DNA from: Lachnoclostridium sp.
GTDB lineage: Bacteria > Bacillota > Clostridia > Lachnospirales > Lachnospiraceae
Direction: 5' to 3'
DNA length: 7,155 bases
Assembly (NCBI GenBank): GCA_003445895.1
Contig: DMCD01000175.1
Span: 13,890 to 21,044, forward strand
This document shows, piece after piece, positions 1-5,007 of this stretch. The notes under the pieces were generated by a model. It was not told where the DNA came from and did no database searches. It was given only the letters and a program-made list of their open reading frames with translations. Numbering within the stretch: position 1 is the stretch's first letter; each line of letters starts with the position of its first letter. A program made the position numbers and the translations under genes.

Positions 1-446
1 ACCCGGCGGTCCGCCATATAGAAGACATCGCCCTCGGTCACGAGCTCGCTCCCGAAGACCGCGGAGCCGGCGGTGATGACATTGCCCCCTTCCCCGCAGG
101 CCCGGGCCAGGTTTTCGTCCGCCGCAGGATCCGGTCCGGGACCGACGAAGAGGACGTCGATGCCGATGGCAGCAGGGCGCAGGTCCGGCCCACCGCTGTT
201 CAGCGTCCGCACGGCTTCGGCCATGATATTCCGGGACCAGGGCCAGGGGCCGAGCTCCTGGAACGCGCGGTCGTCAATGCCGACGATGGCGATATCCGCC
301 TGTCCGGCGGACTGTTCCTGGTAAAACCGGTCGGAAACGGTGCCGTCGGGGGCCGAGAGTACGCCGGAGGCCGCGGCAAAGGAAAACAGTGCGGCGACAG
401 CGAGGGTAAGGATGATGCTCAGGATACGGTCGGTTGATTTTTTCAT
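1..446 (-). CDS. CHASE2-domain membrane sensor protein, N-terminal part (runs off the window)
   Basis: Partial gene; the first 148 codons are visible and the C-terminus lies beyond position 1. Residues 1-7 are a short basic cytoplasmic start (MKKSTDR), residues 8-31 a hydrophobic signal-anchor, and from about residue 36 the extracytoplasmic domain begins. It has the CHASE2 pattern: DIAIVGIDDRAFQELGPWPW (51-70), SRNIMAEAVRTLN (71-83), then AIGIDVLFVGPGPDPAADENLA (about 93-114, split here as a beta-strand, an acidic turn and a helix) and a following NVITAG strand. In known families CHASE2 is a periplasmic or extracellular sensor followed by three transmembrane helices and an output such as an adenylate/guanylate cyclase, GGDEF, kinase or phosphatase domain; none of these can be seen here. 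The start ATG overlaps the stop of the upstream FecR gene (ATGA), implying translational coupling. A weak ribosome site (AGAAGAG) lies inside the upstream gene. Family call is confident; output and ligand are unknown. Confidence 0.85.
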   Translation of the reverse strand, partial: MKKSTDRILSIILTLAVAALFSFAAASGVLSAPDGTVSDRFYQEQSAGQADIAIVGIDDRAFQELGPWPWSRNIMAEAVRTLNSGGPDLRPAAIGIDVLFVGPGPDPAADENLARACGEGGNVITAGSAVFGSELVTEGDVFYMADRR

Positions 447-3400
447 GATTCGGGATTATCTCTTCTGGCAAGCTGTGAGGAAGTTGCTTTTTCTTCTGGT
501 TTTGCAAGCTGTGACGGCGTGGCGGCGGGAAGCGTTTCATCTTCCTGTGCGGGAGGCGTCTCCGGGACAGGTTCCGCCGCGGTGTTTGCGGTTTCTTCCT
601 TTTTTACGGAGGTTCTGCCGGCGAGATCATTTTCCAGTGTTTCTTCGGGTTCGGGGAGATCCTCCGCCCCGCCGAGGCAGGTGATCCTTACATCTTCGAG
701 GATATCATTTCCTGAGCCCGTTTTCAATCTGCCCCAGCGGGACTGCGACCCGGCGAAAATCACCTCTTCCAGGCTGTCAAGCCCGTACAGGGCGTTCTTT
801 CCGATGGAGGTGATATCCGCCTCCATGCGGATGCGGGTGATGGAGATCTTTCCGTCCCGGTACCAGGGCGCCGTGGTGTGGCCATCCTTTACACTGTAAT
901 CCTGCATGGGGCCGGAACCGATGAAGTGCAGCACATACGCCTTATCTGCGCCGCTCTCCTCATCTTCCGTCAGGGCCCACCAGAGGTCTCTGCCGCAGGG
1001 GCCGCCCATGGTCCGGCGCACCACCGGGACAGAGCCCTCATCCAGCTTCGGGGAGATAGCCTTTGATCCCTGGGCCAGGATGATGCCCTCATTGGTGAAG
1101 GAACTTCCGTCATGATTCACCATCTCGCCGCGGTTGAGGATGAAGCCGGTCCCGTTTTCGCCGGATATGTTGCGGAAGGTGCCTTCCATGACGCCGTCGC
1201 CGTTGTGGATCACGCCCTTCGGGCCGTTGGTGATGGTTCCGGCGTTGTTGACGGTGTGGTCGCTGAAGTTATAGAGGGATCCGGTATTGTCCAGTGTGCC
1301 GCCCTCCTCCACATTGATGGTTCCGAGGTTGTAGAGGGTGCCCTCATTATGCAGGGTGGCGCCATTTTTCACGTTCACCGTGACGCCTTCCGCAATAATC
1401 ATCTCCGACCATGACGGAACGGTGAAATCACTGTCCATAGCAAGCACGTCTGACGTTCCTGCTCCCAGATAGATGGGGCCGCTGTCAAAAGCCGATTCAA
1501 GGGTGCTCAGATCGTCGGCAGGAAGGGTGTATATCTGACAGGAGTTTATCGAAAAATGGACATCGTCGCCGGTCATCTCAAAGGAAAAGGACAGGGTATC
1601 GCCGGACCGGAGAATTCCGGAAGCCCAGGCACCCGGAAGCGCTTCTCCGCTTATCTGCGGGTAGGCATAGATGAGATAACCGCCCGCTCCGGCATCCGGA
1701 TTGGTAAATGTAACCTCGACGGTCTGTCCGCGCCGTACTTTTTTGGAGGTACGGATATCTTCCCCGTCGGCGGTTATGGTGAAAAAGTCCTCATCTGACT
1801 CTGTGTAGGAACAGGTATAAACGGTTTCGTCGGTGAAGGACAGTCCCACGGTATCCCAGGGCATGGTGACGGTGATGGACCGGGTTTCTCCAACCGGGAT
1901 GTTCAGGGTGCCGTTCTCCAGATCTTCGCAGTCGAACTCGTAGGAGTATATCCGGTCATGGAGGCCGTTGTTGGTAAAACGGAATTCGACAGAGTCTCCC
2001 TTTTTCGCCGTGCCGGAAGACGCCCCGTTCACCAGAATGGTCTGCGCGATGTCGTCAAGATCATACCCGAAACGGGAATCCGTTGTGACGGGGAACTGGT
2101 GGTTCCAGTCCTCGGAGAGGACGTAGCTTCCGCTGTCGGGAACGCCGGTGTACAGGAAAATGGCGGGGGACACGATATCGATGTAGGACGCGGCGCGGAA
2201 GGTGGTGCTTCCGGGGTCCGTGAGCACCCCGGATAAGGCGCCGGAATAATCCGCGGCGGGGCCTGCGCCGGTGTTGGCGATGGTGCCGCCGTTAGTGTTA
2301 AAGTTGCCGAGATCATCGATGGACAGGGTCAGGGTAGGATCGCTGCCGCTGCTTGTGATTACGCCCCCGTTCATATCCAGGGAGGTATCGCCGGTCAGCG
2401 TGACGGTTCCGTTCACCGTTCCGGCATTCATGGTAAATGTTCCCGCATTCACGGTGACATTGCCCGCAAAGGAACCGCTGTTTGTGAAGACAGACCCGGC
2501 GGTGCCGTGAAAGCCGCCGGAAGCCTGTGTGCGGCCGGATGCGGTATTATTGAACGCGGCGTTGTTGGTGATGACGCCGGTGACCTTCAGGGTGTTGGAG
2601 CTGTTGACGTTTGTGGTGCCGTTGTTGGTGAGGGCATCCCCCAGGTCAGCGGTGCCGTTCACGTTCATGGAATTTCCGGGATTCACGTCCACCGGGACGC
2701 CGGCGCTTGTGGTCAGTGTCTTACCGGCGGGCACGATGAAGGGGATATCAATATTGAGGGTGTTGGCACCGCTTCCCGGCTGGAGGATAACCTGGGTCAC
2801 ATCGGGATCATTCAGCAGATCCTGGACCTCCTGCGCCGTGACGGGCATGGTCAGGGTGCGGACGGGGCCTTCCGGCGTGGGCACCGGCGCTCCCTCTTCC
2901 TCCTCCGGAACCGGCTGGCGGTCCCAGACCGGATCCTGGGAAATATGGTTTTCCTGGCTGGACAGGGAGGAATGGATGATTTCGAGGAGGGGGGCGAGGG
3001 TCTCCTGATCGGCGAGAAGCCTGGACCGGGCCTCGTCCTCCGTGAGACTGCGCAGATCGATGCCGGAATCCTGCAGGATTTTCAGAATGGTCGGGTCATC
3101 CCCCAGCAGTTCCATTAAAACAAAACCCTCGATCTCTTCCCGGGTAAACCGGCGGAGGATGATGTCGCACTGGTCAACGGGCCGGTTCGGGTCATAGACC
3201 ACGAAATCGGCGGTCTCACCCGCGCGGAGAAGGATGGACTTGGTCTGTCCCGTGATGGGGTTGGTCACGCTGCAGAGGGCGGTGCCGTCCAGCATGAACA
3301 CGCGGGTGGTCCGGCTGTCCAGGACCTTCACCCAGCCGCTGGTGCCGCGGATGCCCATCACCATGGAGGAGGTGCGGATATTCATGGTTTCTCCGGACTG

Positions 3401-3751
3401 CAGCGGTTCCCGCACGTTGAAGAAGAGGTTGCCGGAGTGCAGCAGAACCTCCAGTCTGCTGCCGCTTCTGCGGATCTCCGTCTCGCTGACGGCATCCTCC
3501 TTCAGCGCCTTGGCGTCATCCAGGCTGAACCAGGCATAGCTTCGCTCGGCAGTCAGGGTCCGGTTGCCGCTGACAAGGCGCATGTCTGTCTGCAGAAAGG
3601 CACTTTTGCCTGCCGGATCCTTCACGTCCACCGTTCCCTCCGTTTTTGCCAGGCGGATGGTGGAGGCGGCGGCCGTGTCGGCCAGGACATTGGCGGAAAG
3701 CACGGTGAGAAGCAGACATAAGGTGAGTAAAAATACGTTTATTCGTTTCAT
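443..3751 (-). CDS. Secreted FecR-domain mosaic surface protein (FecR, beta-helix repeats, LRR_5-like module)
   Basis: 1102 residues. Signal peptide 1-24 with likely cleavage after VLA. FecR domain at about 30-185: an SxIRLAKTEGTVDV opening, LLHSGNLFFNVREPL, then the hallmark GIRGTSGWVKV (133-143) and the VFMLDGTA and LLRAGETADFVV strands. Residues 200-297 are a helical region and a Pro/Glu linker. Residues 298-500 begin VQDLLNDPDVTQVIL, then PAGKTLT and N/T/G-rich strands (NNGTTNVNSS), suggesting a beta-helix. Two tandem beta-domains follow (571-655, 659-745), then a second beta-helical unit (746-900), an LRR_5/BspA-type module (915-1027: CGRDLWWALTE, GSGPMQDYS, PWY, ITSIGKNALYGLDSLEEVIF, AGSQSRWGRLKTGSGND) and a Pro/Glu/Ala/Thr-rich tail. 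There is no LPXTG, SLH or second membrane segment, so it is probably released or held by partners. Unlike classical FecR it cannot span the membrane after signal cleavage, which argues against an anti-sigma role. Ribosome site AGAGGTG lies 4 bases before the ATG at 3749-3751. It follows the NHL gene by 49 bp and overlaps the CHASE2 gene by 4 bp. Exact function unknown; an extracellular sensory or adhesive role is inferred. Confidence 0.9.
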   Translation of the reverse strand: MKRINVFLLTLCLLLTVLSANVLADTAAASTIRLAKTEGTVDVKDPAGKSAFLQTDMRLVSGNRTLTAERSYAWFSLDDAKALKEDAVSETEIRRSGSRLEVLLHSGNLFFNVREPLQSGETMNIRTSSMVMGIRGTSGWVKVLDSRTTRVFMLDGTALCSVTNPITGQTKSILLRAGETADFVVYDPNRPVDQCDIILRRFTREEIEGFVLMELLGDDPTILKILQDSGIDLRSLTEDEARSRLLADQETLAPLLEIIHSSLSSQENHISQDPVWDRQPVPEEEEGAPVPTPEGPVRTLTMPVTAQEVQDLLNDPDVTQVILQPGSGANTLNIDIPFIVPAGKTLTTSAGVPVDVNPGNSMNVNGTADLGDALTNNGTTNVNSSNTLKVTGVITNNAAFNNTASGRTQASGGFHGTAGSVFTNSGSFAGNVTVNAGTFTMNAGTVNGTVTLTGDTSLDMNGGVITSSGSDPTLTLSIDDLGNFNTNGGTIANTGAGPAADYSGALSGVLTDPGSTTFRAASYIDIVSPAIFLYTGVPDSGSYVLSEDWNHQFPVTTDSRFGYDLDDIAQTILVNGASSGTAKKGDSVEFRFTNNGLHDRIYSYEFDCEDLENGTLNIPVGETRSITVTMPWDTVGLSFTDETVYTCSYTESDEDFFTITADGEDIRTSKKVRRGQTVEVTFTNPDAGAGGYLIYAYPQISGEALPGAWASGILRSGDTLSFSFEMTGDDVHFSINSCQIYTLPADDLSTLESAFDSGPIYLGAGTSDVLAMDSDFTVPSWSEMIIAEGVTVNVKNGATLHNEGTLYNLGTINVEEGGTLDNTGSLYNFSDHTVNNAGTITNGPKGVIHNGDGVMEGTFRNISGENGTGFILNRGEMVNHDGSSFTNEGIILAQGSKAISPKLDEGSVPVVRRTMGGPCGRDLWWALTEDEESGADKAYVLHFIGSGPMQDYSVKDGHTTAPWYRDGKISITRIRMEADITSIGKNALYGLDSLEEVIFAGSQSRWGRLKTGSGNDILEDVRITCLGGAEDLPEPEETLENDLAGRTSVKKEETANTAAEPVPETPPAQEDETLPAATPSQLAKPEEKATSSQLARRDNPES
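1517..2041 (-). repeat. Two tandem diverged beta-domains inside the FecR protein
   Basis: Protein-level duplication, residues 571-655 and 659-745. The openings align as KKGDSVEFRFTN (583-594) and RRGQTVEVTFTN (673-684), exactly 90 residues apart. Each is followed by a Y-rich strand, a G-x-x-x-S-[IF] turn (VGETRSITVTM and SGDTLSFSFEM) and a closing Tyr/Cys strand (VYTCSYTE and SCQIYTL). The nucleotide sequences have diverged, so this is an old duplication. The fold looks immunoglobulin-like, but this is inferred from the strand pattern only. Confidence 0.6.
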
Positions 3752-3800
3752 GGGGCACCTCTGTTCCTGTGGGAATACGGGTTCGGAAGGAACCGCAGAA

Positions 3801-4778
3801 TTACAGCGGGATCATAAACAGCTTGCGAGAATAGGCATCACAGACGTACAGGACGCCGTCGGATACGACAAGTCCCGTGGGGGACACCGGATACGTCCGG
3901 GGATCTGCCGGGTCCGGCGCGAGCAGAGTGTCCACGGAACCGTTCCGGATGCGCCGGACAGCGCCGTTGACCGTGTCGGAGACGTAGACGGTTCCATCGG
4001 ATCCCACCGCGATTCCCATGGGGGAGGAGAAGGCCGCCGCATTCGCCGGGCCGTCGGCAAAGCCGTTTTCTCCGGACCCTGCGAGATATTCCTTCTGTCC
4101 GTCCTTTACCCGCAGGATCCGATTGGCCCCGGTCTCTGCGATGTAGAGCCAGCCGTCATGCCAGGCGAGGGCGGTGGGCCGGTTCAGGCGTTTCGCGGCG
4201 GAAACCACATTCCCCGAGGGGGAGATGACCCGAACGGCATTGTTTCCGGTGTCGGAGACATAGAGATACCCCCGGTCATCGGTGGCCAGCCCGGTGGGAT
4301 GGTCGAAGATGACGCCCATATCGCCCACCTTCAGGGGTTCATTGGTGCTGGCGTTGGCGGTCTCCGTCCGATCCGGACGGAGGACCCGGACCGCGTTGTT
4401 TTCCGCGTCGGAGACAGCCCACCCGTCCAGGAAGGGCGAAATGGCCCAGGGATCCTTAAACAGGCTCTCGTCATGGCGGGCGTCGTTGTATCCGCCCAGG
4501 GGTTCCCCGTAGGGGTCGATGGTGCTGGTGCTGCCGGCGTAGAGGGTGCAGATTCCGTCCCGGATCTGCCATATGACCTTCGCGTAATCATCGGTGACGA
4601 GAAGGGTTCCCTCGGGCGTGCCGACAATGTCCGTCGGCGCGCAGGTGACGTCCAGGGAAGTCAGAACAGAATGTTCATTCGTATAGGAAATCACAGGTTC
4701 ATCCGCGAACGCGGAGAATGCAGGCAAGGCAGCAAGCATACAACCCAGGAATAATGTGAAAAATGATTTATAATTCAT
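3801..4778 (-). CDS. Secreted NHL-repeat six-bladed beta-propeller protein
   Basis: 325 residues, first gene of the minus-strand operon. Signal peptide 1-25 (hydrophobic FFTLFLGCMLAALPAF, cleavage after AFA, mature start DEP). The rest is almost wholly NHL repeats, with blades at about 45-72, 105-135, 158-187, 197-226, 248-279 and 297-323. Each has the P-x-G-[IL]-A ... G-x-[LV]-Y-V-[SA]-[DE]-[TA] ... N-x-[AV]-R pattern, for example HPTGLATDDRGYLYVSDTGN (160-179) and SPMGIAVGSDGTVYVSDTVN (252-271). The linker YLAGSGENGFADGPANAAAF (231-250) is a typical inter-blade turn of bacterial NHL proteins. No enzymatic domain is attached, so the propeller is probably a binding module acting outside the membrane. 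C13 lies in the signal core but the residues before it make a poor lipobox. Ribosome site AGAAGG is 9 bases before the ATG at 4776-4778. The 49-bp gap to the FecR gene, with no terminator, supports co-transcription. The fold is confident; ligand and role in the cassette are unknown. Confidence 0.9.
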   Translation of the reverse strand: MNYKSFFTLFLGCMLAALPAFSAFADEPVISYTNEHSVLTSLDVTCAPTDIVGTPEGTLLVTDDYAKVIWQIRDGICTLYAGSTSTIDPYGEPLGGYNDARHDESLFKDPWAISPFLDGWAVSDAENNAVRVLRPDRTETANASTNEPLKVGDMGVIFDHPTGLATDDRGYLYVSDTGNNAVRVISPSGNVVSAAKRLNRPTALAWHDGWLYIAETGANRILRVKDGQKEYLAGSGENGFADGPANAAAFSSPMGIAVGSDGTVYVSDTVNGAVRRIRNGSVDTLLAPDPADPRTYPVSPTGLVVSDGVLYVCDAYSRKLFMIPL

Positions 4779-4833
4779 GAATTTTAACCTTCTTTCCTAA
4801 AAATTCAATGATAAACGGAGAAAAATTCCGATG

Positions 4834-4868
4834 CTTCATCTTGACACTACCATGATAAAGTGATGAAG
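4834..4868. promoter_or_regulatory. Inverted repeat CTTCATC-N21-GATGAAG over the operon promoter
   Basis: Perfect 7-bp arms at 4834-4840 and 4862-4868. They bracket the predicted -10 of the minus-strand promoter; the right arm touches its -35 and the left arm covers the predicted start point. Adjacent TTGAC (4841-4845) and GTCAA (4868-4872) form a second interlocked inverted pair. The placement fits a repressor operator, but 7-bp arms can arise by chance. Confidence 0.3.
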
Positions 4869-4872
4869 TCAA
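4844..4872 (-). promoter_or_regulatory. Candidate promoter of the NHL-FecR-CHASE2 operon
   Basis: Minus-strand -35 TTGACT (4872-4867), 17-base spacer, then TAGTGT (4849-4844) as a weak -10 preceded by TGG (4852-4850), an extended -10 form. Predicted transcription start is near 4837, giving a leader of about 60 bases before the NHL ATG. The good -35, exact spacing and extended -10 favour it; the -10 matches consensus at only three positions. Confidence 0.45.
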
Positions 4873-4881
4873 CAGGCACAA

Positions 4882-4914
4882 GGCAGTTTCCCGTCTGTTT
4901 CGGGGAAGACTGCC
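4882..4914. repeat. Imperfect palindrome between the divergent promoters
   Basis: GGCAGT (4882-4887) pairs with ACTGCC (4909-4914), and TTCCC (4888-4892) with GGGAA (4903-4907), leaving G4908 as a bulge and a loop of about 10 bases. No T tract follows on either strand, so it is not an intrinsic terminator. Its location between the two candidate -35 elements suggests a protein-binding site. Confidence 0.4.
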
Positions 4915-4944
4915 GGAAAAAAACATATTTCCTTCTTTTGACTG

Positions 4945-4973
4945 TTGTGGGCGGAAAATATGCCATTTACTAT
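4945..4973 (+). promoter_or_regulatory. Candidate promoter of the lipoprotein gene
   Basis: Best pair found upstream of 5008: TTGTGG (4945-4950), 17-base spacer, TACTAT (4968-4973), in an AT-rich stretch that continues as ATAGAGAGA. A better -35 hexamer, TTGACT at 4938-4943, is 24 bases from this -10 and so badly spaced. The element is weak, and the gene may need an activator or use another sigma factor. Confidence 0.3.
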
Positions 4974-4996
4974 ATAGAGAGACTTTTTATGCGGAT

Positions 4997-5003
4997 GGAG
5001 GTG
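4997..5003 (+). promoter_or_regulatory. Strong ribosome binding site of the lipoprotein gene
   Basis: GGAGGTG, near-perfect anti-Shine-Dalgarno complement, with its GGAGG core six bases before the ATG at 5008. It fixes the start in front of the lipoprotein signal peptide. Confidence 0.85.
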
Positions 5004-5007
5004 GAAT

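Noticed and set aside
2252..2860. Repeated GTTGTTGGTGA-like stretches as a DNA repeat or CRISPR-like array
   Set aside because: Spacing is irregular and units differ; they are codons for NNG/TNN rungs of the beta-helical protein region.
2507..3118. 203-codon open frame on the plus strand inside the FecR gene
   Set aside because: No ribosome site or recognisable domain; the opposite strand is an intact FecR mosaic frame throughout.
3780..3794. GGTTC-N5-GAACC hairpin between the NHL and FecR genes
   Set aside because: Only five base pairs and no T tract on the minus strand; too small to terminate and consistent with read-through.
4740..4742. C13 of the NHL protein as a lipobox cysteine
   Set aside because: The preceding residues (FLG) give phenylalanine at -3 and leave too short a hydrophobic core, while an ordinary AFA cleavage site follows at residue 25.
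3564..4754. 396-codon open frame on the plus strand opposite the NHL gene
   Set aside because: Its Gly/Arg-rich sequence shows no motif and spans two genes on the other strand that have convincing domains.
4841..4846. Perfect TTGACA on the plus strand as a -35 of the lipoprotein gene
   Set aside because: No acceptable -10 lies 16-18 bases downstream (the region reads TGAAGT), and it is about 160 bp from the start codon.
4882..4914. Intergenic hairpin as a transcription terminator
   Set aside because: No T tract follows on either strand (A tract on plus, TTGTGCC on minus), and it lies between divergent genes where none is needed.
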